From Saururus chinensis (Eukaryota; Streptophyta; Magnoliopsida; Piperales; Saururaceae): DNA of 64,000 nt. The notes under the pieces are model-generated. The model had not been told where the DNA came from, did no database searches, and was given only the letters and a program-made list of their open reading frames with translations. The DNA lies in NCBI GenBank assembly GCA_035235625.1, contig CP141149.1, forward strand, positions 13,953,893 through 14,017,892, written 5' to 3'. Below, in pieces: positions 1 through 11,482 of the stretch. Every line of letters starts with the position of its first letter. The stretch's first letter is position 1. A program made the translations under genes and the position numbers.

Positions 1-720
1 GGGTTGGGTCTAGATTTACCCGCATAACCTGCACAACCCAATCTCAACTCTATTATTGAATAATGTAATGACCTAAGGTAGAGAGATTAGAAAGAAATTT
101 TCTTAGAATTCTATTTGCATTTCATTTTTTATTTTATCTGATAGTCAATTAGTGATTTTTATGGGATTCTTATAATTTTGGACGTGTACATGCTCTCTCT
201 CCGACTCTCATTTTCTCAAATAACACATAGTGTTTGACATCTATCTATAATGTTGCAATGCATCTAAATTTTTCTATGTTTGGCCAAAGCAAAGATAAGG
301 TATAAAATATCAAGTTAACCAAAAAAAAACTTAATTGAGAAAAAAAAATAGGGTTACGCATATTCCCGACCCAACCTAAGTAGGGTTAGGGTTTGCCATT
401 TCACCCGTTCAATAAATGGAAAAAACTAATCCAAACTGTAGCTTCAGTGAGTTGCAACTCCTTGGCCGTTAGATCACGGTCTGACCATGCTCTAACGGAC
501 AAGGCGCTGCAGCTTTGGTTAGACATCCTTATAATAAATAGGGTCGAATCATGACCCTACCCGATTTAAGTACAGGCCAAGGGCCACCTAACCCGATTCT
601 CAGCCCCTAGTTGGGTTAGGTCAAATCAGGTCGGGTCGGCCTTGAACCTAACCTTAAAAGTAATCAATTAAAAGGGTACATGCAAACCCTAACCCTACTT
701 GGGCCGGGTCATTTTACAGG
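1..720. repeat. ACCCGA/GGGTCGG-rich dispersed element (left-edge copy)
   Basis: The stretch is rich in short words such as ACCCGA, GGGTTAGG and GGGTCGG and has no coding potential. The segment around 325-400 (AATTGAGAAAAAAA, then TAGGGTTACGCAT, then AAGTAGGGTTAGGGTTTG) closely matches 63500-63570, and CTGCACAACCCA near 30 recurs near 62608. It is therefore a second member of the element inserted at about 62457-63628. The left end lies outside the window. Telomere-like GGGTTAGG words occur but are not in a tandem array. Confidence 0.6.
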
Positions 721-929
721 TAACAAAAGACTAGTTCTATAATCACATATCGCTCATATTTTCAACAAACATTGAGTGTATTTTGTGTATGAATGCCGCT
801 ATCCACCCCCTAACACACACTCAAGCCCCCCACTGCTTGTACACCCTAATAAAATTTTAAAAATTACTCATGCATACCCTTCCCCAACAAATTTTTTACA
901 TTCTTCTTCAGAGCCTGTGATGAGAAGTT

Positions 930-1190
930 GCCATGCCGCGGGCTAAAAATGGGCACGGCTGCGCCGACAGTGCCCTTGCCCATAGCCAGGCTGGGTGCAG
1001 CCAGATCTGGCCATGAGACCAGGCCTGGCCATGCTGGTCGCGAGACCAGGCATGACCATGCCGGTCATGCCCTTGGTTTGGATAGGGCAGCCACAAGCCA
1101 AACTTGGGCTGCCCAGGTCAGCCACGGCCAGGCCCACCTTGGGCATGGCTCTCGCTGCCCTCGCCCCAGCTCTGACGGTAACCGGGTATT
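930..1190. repeat. GC-rich degenerate repeat (GGCCATG/CCAGGC words)
   Basis: A GC-rich island in AT-rich surroundings, built of imperfect repeats of GGCCATG, CCAGGC and GGTCGCGAGACC-like words. Several overlapping open frames exist on both strands, but all are repetitive and resemble no protein family I know. A similar composition recurs at 52900-53480. It lies in or beyond the 3' part of the PUM24-like gene. The rest of 1191-1608 shows nothing I can assign. Confidence 0.45.
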
Positions 1191-1608
1191 GGTTGCAGAA
1201 GAAGATAAAAGAAAAAAGCAGTATGCTGCGAGCATCGGAGAAGAAGGGTAAGGGAAGAATGTTGGGGTGCCTAGCAGCGTGCTATGTGTATATCTAATTC
1301 GGATTAGGAGACAAGCACCAACAATGCATGTCCAACATAATAACAGCCTAAGAAATTTAAGATTAGGAGAAATGTCTCACATGATACCACTCACCCTTAT
1401 ATTAAACATGTTAAATAACCAGGTTTAACAGGTTATGCAAGTAGTCAGGTAATTACTGTACTCAGTCCTTTTATTAATAGGGTCCATTTTTGAAACCCTA
1501 ATCCTTGTATTAATAGAGTCGGGTTATGCAGGTCAGGTCAAGTTTAACAGCCCTAAATATTTTAATCAGAGACCAGACTAAGAACCAAAACGGGAAAAGA
1601 CAACAAAC

Positions 1609-4600
1609 CTCTGAAAGCCCGCTCTCCACCAGCAGTTCATATCTTCGTACAGAAGGGTCCTTCTTGCCTCCATCCATTAAGTGTGGACCCTCCTCACTCC
1701 CTTCTTTATCCTTCTTATCTACCAAATCAACACTTTCAATTTCATCAATTTTCTTTTCTGATTCCCCATTTGCAACAGAGTCTGGTACTTCATCCTGAAA
1801 TATTAAAAGCAAGTCTGAAGTAGTCTGATCTTTAATAAACTCTTATGATATGTGGATCCAAGAAGCCAACTTCCTGCATAATCACCTTGGCAGAGAGAGA
1901 CGGAACTGCCATATTGAGAGATGCCAGATCATCTGGACTGAGATAACGTGTGGAATTTGGATGCAGTAGCTGTAACAACGGGCGCCTTGCATTCTGATAG
2001 TTACCAATGTCAGAGAAACCAGTAAATACTAACAATGTGTAGAAGCATAAAACCAGTCTTAAATGTAATGTTCATTTGCCGATGACGGTAAACCGTAAAC
2101 CACTTTGTCAACTGGAAGAACTATCAACTGAATGGAAGAAACATTATTTTATGTTGTTCACATGTCTCATGTTTGAGACAAGTCATAATGTTAGACATGA
2201 ACAGCTTCCTACTTGCCTAGCTAAAAGCTTCATGAAGCAGGATTTTACTTATATTGATAGATATTTGCAGTCCTTCTGGCACTTAAGCTAGAGTATTATT
2301 ACCTTGTCCGTGCAAAGCTCCTTAAGAATTGCCTGCAGCTCACGAACAATAATCTGAATAGACAACTTAGCATGAGCTTGCTACCTCATCTTAAAATTTC
2401 AGATTCGCTCAGAAACATTATTATGTAACTAACCTTAGTTATGAGCTTTGTGTCGTCAACAATGGAAAGAATGCTGAGAAGGACCTGAAAAACAATGCAT
2501 ACAAGATATGAATAAACAACTAAAAGAAAGAATTAGGGAAAACTATACAAGAACTAAAGGCTAAACCCAAAATCACAGACACTAGAGACATCATGCAATG
2601 TTCATTTTAGGGGCCGATGAGAGAGCTAGTAACCACCCACAAGGGATTGATTCTCAGCGCTAGTATTGGGAATTGCTTCTTTTCAACAAAAGGAAAAATA
2701 ACTAGAAGAAAATATTAGGATAACTTCTGAAGTGGATGCTTACAAGGCATCCATACTGATCATGGGCAATCTTTCCTACGTGCCCTTTCATGCCTTTGAT
2801 GATTTTCTTTCTTTCCTGCACCATATTAATTGATATAATTACCAAATGAAGTATTCACTAAAAAGAGAAATTCATTGTAAACATATTCCTCCACTAGCTG
2901 CAACAGACCTTTGCGCTTCCATGTTTAATACAGAGAATCCCTAGTTTTGATCCATTTCTTGTATGTATCATTCGGACAAGAAGTGGGCCTGATATTTGTT
3001 TAAGCAGGTCCATGGCAGAGGTCTTTTGATCATAGAGAAAAAATTTATCAGAAGATAAAACAGTGATGGAGAGAAGGCACATACAGAACTAAAAAAATAA
3101 GCCAGTAATATGTAGTCACCTTATCTGCAATTGTTAGATACTCCATCAATAAACTATGAATAATAGAATGGTCGACAATGCCTTTTTCCAGGATTGGTTG
3201 AATGATAGAGGCCATATGCTGTAACACTGATGATTTGTGTAGCCCGAGTTTAGGGATTACATCAACCACTCTAAGAAAAGAAGATAAAAATGATTTATCA
3301 TAAAAATTTATATAAATAACAGGTAAATGCAAGAAAAAAAACAGCAACTTTGAGTACCACCTTCCCTCCTTCATACTGGTCAAATCCTTGAACAATTGAA
3401 GCTCAGTAGCATACAATTCTAACAAAAGCCCATGTCTTTGAGCCCCATTTCCTAGCTGGAAAGCATGCTCAACAACTGAAAGACGACAAAATAAGCAAAC
3501 AGAGTTTACTTTTGCAAGACCATATCTATTTTTCATAATGTTCTATGTGCTCCAAAGCATAAGGATAAAGCAATATCTTCATGACATACCAACTGATCCA
3601 ACCATATGGCGAAGAAGAGAAGCAACGTGCCCATGAAGGTCTGAAATGAAGCCTTCCAACTGTTTCTTACTAGCTATAAAGTAATCCAGGAGAAGATGAG
3701 AGATTTTTAAGCAATTTCAACCTCTACTTTTAAATCACATAGCTTGATGGGATGTACCATTATCCAACATCTTCTTAACAAGATGAACTGCATACGTATT
3801 TCGTGCAAGAGTGAGAAAATGTGGTCTCAATTCTTCAAAGACGCTATCTCTTTCCAGCTGAGAACAGTATTTGACACATGTCTGTGGATGCAAACAGAAT
3901 GATAAGTAACAAAACCATAAATATGAAACGGAATGCATTTCAATCTAAATTGTTCGGTGCACTAATCAAGCAATGTGCACTATTATATAAATCAAGTGTA
4001 CTCAAGTATTTTATGAATCAATTATCAACCATTTAAGCCACTTGGATCAGCCTTCCTGCAACATCTAACTGTGCTACTTGACTGCATCTACAAGGTCCAT
4101 ATTTACTGCCCCTTTTCTGATCAAGTAATTATATCACAGTATTGGTTGGCAAGAAAAAAGGAAAAAAGGTTGGGCTACCAGCAACTTATCTGGTCGTAAT
4201 TGTAAATAATATACACAATCCATGTATATTCAATGAAACTTGCCTGTAGAACCCGTGAAGAAACATGAGATCCAGCAATTTCAGGGAGTTTCCCCTTCAT
4301 TTTGAGTAGAGCTGCACTAATCAACCTACAAGAGGTGTTACAACAAGTCAGCACACATGAAGACCAGGTTGTGGCACCAAAAATTTGCTTATAACAACAT
4401 GTTTCTAGAAATAATTTAGCTCAAAATCCCATTAATAAACATAGTAACGTACTTGGATCTCTCTTCCTTGGCAATATTGCGGCATCTCATCTTTTCCCAT
4501 AATGAGGCAAGTTCCTATTTATTTCAAGTAGAAATTGATTGATAATAAGAACCAATTTGAATTTGTCTCTAAATGTGATCCACCAAGAACCCAAAGAAAG

Positions 4601-5371
4601 AGAAATAAAATAGCATCCAGAGCCCAACTCTGGCTTCAAAGGAGTCAGCATAACTCAACATCTGATTTCATTCATACATAGAATGCTTGCAAATTTTTTT
4701 GTAGTTTATACCCATGATTTGGGTAACACCTACTGACAATAAAAATAAAACACAGAGTAAAGAGATGTTGATAATCTGAAAAGTACATGGCACTTCTAAA
4801 GTGTAACGGACTAACCTGTTGCAGAGAGTAATGTGGCTTCCTCTTCTTCTTCCTTGCCTCCGCTATTTCCTGTACCACATCAAGACCACCACAATTCAAT
4901 CGTCTTTAGCTTATTAAGAGGAGTAGCTATACAATTTCGCATTCATTTTTTAAAGCCACAACTACGTCTATAATATTGAAACACAATTGAAACAAGCTCT
5001 CCTTTGTATAGTTCCTATTCAGTGGCAAACACAACATCCCAGTAACTAAAAAGTAAAAACTACATCTAGGAGCTAAAACAAACTGAAAAGTCCACAGCCA
5101 AAAAGGGAGCGGGAGCGACACAGACCTTGGCGACCAGACGGATCTCTTTCTTCGATTTTGGCAGCTCCTTCTGCTTCTTCTTCTTCTCAAAAGAAGCACC
5201 TGGTTTTCCTCCAGCGGCTTTGCCCAGCGGCTTGCCTTTGGACGATTTCGTTGTGGGCAAAGACTTGACTTTCTTTGGGAAGGGTTTCTCCCCTCCAGCT
5301 TCATCATGGCTGACGGGGACCCTCTTCCTCTTCTCGCTGTTCTTCGTGTTCTGGGAGCCATCCGCCGCCAT
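1609..5371 (-). CDS. PUM24: Pumilio homolog 24-like nucleolar protein (PUF-A/Puf6 type), 3' end not seen
   Basis: Start codon is at 5371-5369. Exons by reading frame and splice sites: 5371-5126, 4869-4816, 4514-4453, 4325-4244, 3881-3758, 3673-3590, 3475-3361, 3270-3120, 3022-2909, 2815-2744, 2484-2434, 2353-2303, 1993-1886, 1794-1609. All phases agree and give 500 aa without a stop. The protein starts with a Lys-rich nucleolar-type tail (about residues 1-100). Degenerate Pumilio helices follow (SHVSSRVLQTCVKYC, NTYAVHLVKKMLD, HMVGSVVVEHAFQ, NGSKLGILCIKHGSAK), then LSPDDLASL and KKDPSVRRYELL, all typical of the Puf6/PUF-A/APUM24 family. Family members act in the nucleolus in pre-rRNA (ITS2) processing. 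About 130-150 C-terminal residues expected from the family are missing. They either lie left of the window behind an intron of over 1.6 kb or were lost. Intron 4 uses a GC donor. Confidence 0.9.
4242..4243 (-). other. Non-canonical GC 5' splice site of PUM24 intron 4
   Basis: On the minus strand exon 4 ends CTACAG and the intron begins GCAAGT. The matching acceptor CCACAG is at 3882. Frame and family alignment (VLQ then TCVKYC) require this junction. CAG/GCAAGT is the classic strong context for GC-AG introns. Confidence 0.75.
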
Positions 5372-5473
5372 GGGAGGAGCACAACGGAAGAAGACGGCCC
5401 CTGTGCAGAACGAGGGGTTTTGCTGGCCCCTTTGTACTTAGAGGACCCTCTGATTTTAGAAAAATGCTTTGAC

Positions 5474-5683
5474 GACGTGAAAATTCACACGTCAAAATAT
5501 TACTTTTATCACCATAACACCATGTAAGGCCCACAAAAATGAGCCCCACACATCTAACGGTGCAACGGTGATGAAGTAGCTTTTTGACGTGAAAATCTTC
5601 ACGTCAGATTAACATCACTCTTGATATTTATCATATTTTAATTCGAGCGGCTTTGCCACACTCCCACCAGGGTGGGTGGGAGT
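5474..5683. repeat. Three short perfect or near-perfect palindromes upstream of PUM24
   Basis: GACGTGAAAATTCACACGTC-type dyad at 5474-5493, TGACGTGAAAA/TTCACGTCA at 5585-5606, and ACTCCCACC/GGTGGGAGT at 5660-5683. The first two share TGACGTGAA, which contains an ACGT bZIP-type core. They lie 100-310 bp 5' of the PUM24 start. They could be promoter elements or ends of small inverted-repeat elements; the sequence does not decide. Confidence 0.4.
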
Positions 5684-6180
5684 GCCCAATCAGATAAAAC
5701 CACGTCACCTACTGGGTGAGGAGACTGGGAGACCGGTTACTCAGTGACCCAGGTGAAGGATGGTTTTATGAACGGGCAACCGGGCGAAGATATTCATCAG
5801 AGCCGGGCGAGTGGAGTGCTTTTCATAGAACCCACTTTCAGAACTCTCGCTCCCACCCACCCCAGCAATCGGAGGAGCACTATGCAACTCACCCAGCCCG
5901 GTGCTCCCGCTCCCACCCAGTGACTAGAGAAGCGGAGATCGACGTCGGAGAAGAGCTCTTAGGCAGCAATATTCTCAGAGGCATCCGACACATAAGAAAC
6001 GAAAGAGGAGGTGCATTCTGTTGGTGCTCGCTCCTGCAAGTCTTTCTTATTCCCGTTTGACAGTCGAAAATTCATATCGTTGAGGTACAACAAACAAACT
6101 TGAGATGCAGATGTGCTTATGTTTTTTATTTTATCTCTATCCGTAATTCCAGGGGGAAAAAGGAACTTTGATTATTTTTC
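5684..6180. other. Moderately GC-rich region without a recognisable gene
   Basis: An open frame of 114 codons (5716-6060, plus strand) covers this stretch, but its translation is Arg/Ser/His-rich and resembles no known family. The composition suggests an untranslated leader or the edge of a transposable element rather than a protein gene. It could be the outer left part of the element proposed for 6.8-17.3 kb; no matching right end was found. Confidence 0.3.
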
Positions 6181-6372
6181 TGTTCCATTTTCTTTCACGG
6201 ACAACTTCTAGGTTTTGATTGTTCAGCATTATATTTACTGCACGCCAAAGTGACTACTCCATCCCAGATTCTTTATGTTCCATTTTCTTTCACACACAAT
6301 TTCTGGGTTTTGATTATTCCGCATTGTGTTTACTGCAAGCTTCAGTGACTACTCCATTCCAGATTCTTTAAA
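6181..6372. repeat. Two-copy tandem duplication, about 95 bp
   Basis: Copies begin TTCCATTTTCTTTCAC at 6183 and 6278. Each continues through GGTTTTGATT, TTTACTGCA and GTGACTACTCCAT to CCAGATTCTTTA. There are several substitutions between copies. No coding content. Confidence 0.7.
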
Positions 6373-6839
6373 GTATAAAAAATTGAATTTTTTGCTTTTT
6401 ACCACATTTCTCTCCACCTGCATTTCGTTTGTTCACATTTTTTGATCGGCTTTCTTTCAGCTTACCACACTTCTATATGTCAGAGAGAAGAAACTGCATA
6501 TGCTCTGTGTTTATTTTTATTTTTGAATTTGAAGTCCTATATCGCCAAAGTGAGGCCTTTTCATCTCCTGCAAATCAAAATTATGTTGTCCAGAGCCTCT
6601 TCTCTGTTTTACTTTTTCCAGGAAAAATAGTATCTTTTCCACTTGGAATTTTTTGTTGCCTATCTACTAATGATTGTGAACACCTAATGGTTTCATTTCT
6701 CATGTTCATGAAACCTGCCACACATAAAAGCATTTCAGAGTGTCCCCTTTGTCTTCTCTTTGTATCAACTAAATGCTTACCGATAATTTTGATGCCTTTA
6801 AAAGTTCGATTATTTTGATGCCTTCAATTTATATAAGTC

Positions 6840-7500
6840 TTGGAGCAATATTGCTGTAGGGTTGGAGTAATATTGTTATAACTTGAAGTAATATTGCATC
6901 AACATTAGAGCAATATTGCTCCAACGCATCAACCTTGGAGCAATATTGCTACACTGCTGGAGCAATATTGCTATCCAGCCTGAAATGTTCGATGATTTTA
7001 ATGTCTTTAATTTATATAAGTCTTGAAGCAATATTGCTACAGGGTTCGAGCAATATTGCTCCAACCTTAGAGCATTGCAGAGTCCCCTTTGTCTTCTCTT
7101 TGTATCAACTAAATGTTTACCATATAATATCATTTCAACTTGCAATGTTCGATGATTTTGATACCTTTAAATGTCCGATAATTTTGATGTCTTTAAATGT
7201 TTGATGATTTTGATGCTTTTAATTTATATAAGCCTTGGAGCAATATTGTTGTAGGGTTGGAGCAATATTGCTACACCATTGAAGCAATATTGCTCCAACA
7301 TAAAATGTTCAATGATTTTGATGTCTTTAATTTATATAAGTCTTGGAGCAATATTGTTGTAAGGTTGGAGCAATATTACATCAACATTGGAGCAATATTG
7401 CTCCAACCTTGGAACAATATTGCTACACCGTAGGAGCAATATTGTTCCAACCTTGCAACAATATTGATGCAAGGATTGAGCAATATTGCTACAATTGTAA
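6840..7500. repeat. Array of the palindrome GGAGCAATATTGCTCC with higher-order repeats
   Basis: The self-complementary 16-mer GGAGCAATATTGCTCC and half-site variants (TTGGAGCAATATTG, GCAATATTGCTACA) occur more than fifteen times. They are embedded in a longer repeat that begins ATGTTCGATGATTTTGATGT and contains TTTATATAAGTCTTGGAG, at about 6985, 7145 and 7303. A flanking motif, CCCCTTTGTCTTCTCTTTGT, occurs at 6742 and 7085. Short open frames through it are only repeat translations. A related array lies at 16860-17265. Such palindrome clusters are typical of subterminal regions of DNA transposons, but no transposon end is identified here. Confidence 0.85.
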
Positions 7501-7995
7501 ATTATAAATGCTAATAATTCTTGACAACATTATAACTTTTTCAATGTGCTTTTTGATGTTTCAGGAACAATGTCTTCACTATAGTTGGGCTTCCTTTCGT
7601 TGAATACCTATCATGGCAAATAAATCAAGTAGGTTTTTTTTAATCCCTAAGTTTAAAATGTTTGTGGACGTTGTTGATGTACTAATATTAATGCTTATGC
7701 ATTAGGATTATTGCTCTTGTTATAGCAATATTTTAAATGTTAATCCTATTATCAATAATTGAATTATATGCGACATTTTAAAGACATTATTGCTACAACA
7801 TTTCTGCATTATTGGTAATTTTATAGCACACTAGCTAAAAATGTTGTAGCATTATTTCAGCTATACTCATACCATCTTGAATTTGATGCCAGTGTATATT
7901 TTAAATATTGTTATGTTATTTACGGGGTTATATTCAACACTTTTATTATACGTCTATGTACCTTCTTACTAATACTTAGATATGTATTGATGTAG

Positions 7996-10976
7996 AAGTT
8001 CTTGAATTGAAGAAGAGGGGCTCAGACCTTGAAGGAGGATCAAGAAGAAATAGGCAAGAGTCATTGAAAGTCCCTTGTTTCCCCTCAGGACTAGCAAAGT
8101 CGGTGAACATATTGTCTACCTTCCCAGAGGTAAAGACTCTTGTTAGCCAAACCCCCTTCATCCAATTATTAAACGCCAGTAACATCGTTTGTCAGGCGTT
8201 ACTCTTTGAAGTAATTTTGGGTTATTGGACTGAGGCCCAACCTAGGGTCACATTCAAAGGATGCATAGTAGACTACACTGTGGAGGATTTGGCCTTCATT
8301 ACTAGCCTAAAGAAGGGGGGGCGATCGGGTGGTCTTTGCCCAAGAACGGGAGGAGAGGGGTGCTTTTTGTAAGCGTCATTTTGGGAAGAAGTAGGCTACA
8401 AGGTCCAAAATTAAGAAGACCATGGACGTTTTAACTGCGATGACCGACTCTAAATCGGTGGAGGATTGTGCAAGAACGATCATCTTGCACATTTTCTCAT
8501 GCCTCCTATTTCCTCAGACCCACATTGTGGTAAAAAAACACGTTAATTGACCTGGTAGAAGACATGGGCAGCCTCCATCGATATGACTGGCCTTAAGCTA
8601 TTTATGAATATTTAGTGGTCTCAGCCTCAACCCTCCATAGGAAGATTGTGTCAAAGGAGGCAAACAAGTCTGAGGGCTATGGATCATTGATTGGAGTAGC
8701 ATTTGTCCTCCAGGTATGTTATACTTGCTACATAATTGTATTTACATGATTATATAGGAGTTACAAATTGCTAATTTTTATCTTTTATATGTTATAGATT
8801 TGGGTATTTGAGCATTTTTAGATGTTCATATCCCTTGTGCCGCAGAAGCTACCCCGATTTGCCAAATGGCCAAATTGTGGCATGGTAAAGGGGGAAAAAG
8901 AGGCTAAGCACCATAGGTTGGTGGGCAAATATGCACAAATGTTTAAATTGTTGAGACCACAAGAGGTAATTGGGACACTACTTTTTATATTGAAATGTTT
9001 GAGTTTTTAAAATTTGTTCAACTTTTTAGTTTATTGAACTTTGCATGTTAAATAACTGTGCATATATTGACCACAGGTTCTATTTGTGTTGGTTCATGTT
9101 GCGAATGAGGCATATCTCATTGAAGGGGCAGGAAAGGCCTTGAAAAAAGGGAAGGTAGGAATGGAAGTTGGGGGCGCCGGTGAAGGCGATTGGGGGAGGA
9201 ATGTTGGTTCTGCAGTCGGCACTAGATAATATGGCCTCTACACTTGGAGTTGTGCATATTGTCATGCATATATTGGAGGAGGAGGGCTACCCTATTGACC
9301 ATCTACATGGTGTCATGGACTCCATTTCAGAAAAAATTTGACATTTAAAAACATGTCCAATCAACTGGTTAAGAGGCCAACAAAGAAGATGAGGCATACC
9401 TCCTCTACAACAGCAGGCCAGGAGGAAGTTGGTGAAGCAGTTGATGAAGATGATGGAGATAATAATGATGATAATGGATGTGATGGTGAGGAGGGAGGGG
9501 AAGAGGGGGAAGAGCAAGGAGATGAGGAAGAGGGGGGAGAAGGAGGAGAGGAGAAGGAGGAGTGGTGGGAGGAGGAGGAGAGGAGGTAGAGGAGGGAGAA
9601 GGAGGAGAGGAGGTAGAGGGGGGAGAGGCAGGAGAGGAGGGGAGAGCGGATGAGGGAAAGGGGGGAGAGGAGCAAGGGGAGGATAAGAGAGATGAGGGAC
9701 CAGGTGGGGAGGAGAGAAAGAGGGTCTCACTTCAAAAAGACCTCTCCGGTTAAAATATAAAAGCAAGAAGTATGAGACCCCTTTTACACAAGAGATCAAG
9801 AGGACGAGGAGGGAGAAGAAGGAAATCACTGCAAATAAGGAGGCCGCAACCATTTTAGTTTCTTCTTCCCAAGCTTCAACCAAGCAAGCATCCCCTACCA
9901 TCCCTCACCGGTCATTGAAGATTAACTTATGCAGTCCTCTATCCAATTTGTGTAATCTAGATCAAGAAACTATTAAAAAATTCATTACATATTGGAGCCA
10001 TTCTGTGGTGAGTGTCAGTGGCTGACAATGACTTAGTGGATATGTTGAAGGCAGAGTACATCTCTTCTAACGTAAGACTACAATTTCTATCTATTTAAAT
10101 CTTAAGTATTCAATACTGATTTTATATTAAGTGTATGTTTCAATGTATGTAGGTAATAGATGCTTACATGTATATGCTACAACAAAGGACCTCCAGATCT
10201 ACTGGAAATGCCTTCCCCAAATGCCACTTTGGGAGCTTTGCATTGCAATTTTATTTTGCCAAAGTATGGTCCAAAGTCTAATATTTATGTATTGGATTAA
10301 GTTAGTATATGGACTAAGTCACATCCATGCCAATTGCAATTGAAGGTTATGGCAGAGGATGCAATGGAGGAGCTAGCAACCTCTTGTTTTGGAGCGGAAA
10401 AAGAATGTCTTGACTTCATCTTTATACCAATGTGTGACAATGCACATTTTCACTTGTTGGTCATAGATGTTGACAAGATTGAAGTGAAATGGTATGATTC
10501 CATGCCTGGGTACGACCATAAGAAATGGCATCCTAATGTGAGAAAATTGGTGAGTAATTGTATGATTAAGTGAAACTTTTATATTTAAATAATTGATTTG
10601 AAACCAATTTGGCAAATGTGTGAATGATAGATGGAAAGCATTGGAATATTTCTTGAGGAGCACCTTAAGGTACCTCAAGCTAAACAGTGGAAGATCGTTA
10701 GTAAGAAGGGACCATACCAATCCAACGGGGTTGATTGTGGATTCTTCCTCATGCGTACTATATATTGCATTTGTTCTGGTTTGCCGGTTGATTATACTTA
10801 GGTATAATGGGGTTGATAAGATATATGGGTCAATTGCAGATTTTTTTTTATTTCTTTATTTCTTCAGTCAAAATGGGATACTAATTTTTTTTTTGTTTCA
10901 ACATTTTTAGGAAGATATCTCTCAGCGTTTAAGACTCGGAATGGCTGCAGAGATCCTAAGAGGCTCTATTGATTAA
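7996..10976 (+). pseudogene. Transposon gene: DUF1985-like region plus Ulp1-type cysteine protease domain
   Basis: The N-terminal part (7996-8370) reads like the DUF1985 domain found in MULE-type transposons that carry Ulp1-like genes (FIQLLNASNIVCQALLFEV, then TFKGCIVDYTVEDLAFITSL). Decayed segments follow at 8790-8967 (KLPRFAKWPNCGMVKG) and 9230-9340 (EEEGYPIDHLHGVMDSISEK), then an acidic Glu/Gly-rich linker. The protease exons are about 10334-10549, 10631-10801 and 10911-10976. They contain His in AHFHLLVID, Asp in KWYDSMPGYD, and Gln plus Cys in YQSNGVDCGFFLM, so the C48 catalytic set is visible, and the tail ends RLGMAAEILRGSID. Breaks: an in-frame TAG before MFISLVPQ near 8819, a TAG at 10799-10801 and several frame changes between blocks. 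This resembles the Kaonashi group of MULEs. Possible deSUMOylating activity is family knowledge only. Confidence 0.75.
9470..9740 (+). repeat. Purine-rich GAGGAGGAG/GGGGAGAGG tract
   Basis: A one-sided purine run of about 270 bp, mostly GAGGAG and GGGGAGAGG, lying inside the transposon gene. In the plus frames it encodes Glu/Gly/Arg-rich protein. The long minus-strand frames here are its Pro/Ser/Leu-rich mirror and are not genes. Confidence 0.75.
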
Positions 10977-11482
10977 GTACGAGTCTTTATGGTAATGGTG
11001 AGAACCTTAAATGTTATGTATTACTGATTCAATTGTTTCCTAGATCCATAGGTCTATATATATGAAAGGGGTGAATCTAACACTTGCTGGGTGATTTCTC
11101 TGACCATCTCGCAAGCTTTCCCCTCCTCTCCACCGAGATCCCTCCATGGATTTATGGAGTAAAGAAAGCTTCATTTCTTCTCTATTTTCATTTTGTATTG
11201 CCTGGTTTGATTGAATTATGTCAATTGCAAGTGTTACAGTTTTCTGCTTCAGGATTTTGGTTGGCTATTTTTCATCGCATTTAGAAAAAAACAATTTGGA
11301 CTATTGATATTAGAATTGATGTTAGAAGGACTTTGAAGAGATCTTCTCTTAGTTTGCGTAATGAGGCCTGCCAAGAGATTAGATGTGATGCTGGTATATG
11401 GTCTTCTGGTTCTACACCTGTCTCTCACTTTTGAACTCATTTCCTACCTCTATTTATATCCATTTGATTTGATTACCAACCA

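Noticed and set aside
1..720. Telomere repeat tract or subtelomere at the left edge
   Set aside because: GGGTTAGG words are scattered, not tandem, and the same pattern occurs inside a lipoxygenase intron at 62.5-63.6 kb.
928..1297. Overlapping plus- and minus-strand frames of 60-107 codons
   Set aside because: All arise from a GC-rich degenerate repeat; the translations are repetitive in every frame.
5716..6060. 114-codon plus-strand open frame
   Set aside because: Arg/Ser/His-rich translation, no similarity that I recognise and no splice partner; kept only as an unassigned region.
6935..7433. Open frames with repeated SNIVVRLEQYC-type peptides
   Set aside because: These are translations of the palindromic array. 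The reading frame follows the repeat, not a gene. The same applies to 16829-17140.
9287..9901. 204-codon minus-strand open frame rich in Leu, Pro and Ser
   Set aside because: It is the complement of the purine-rich tract in the transposon gene. Its composition is low-complexity and there is no start context or family resemblance.
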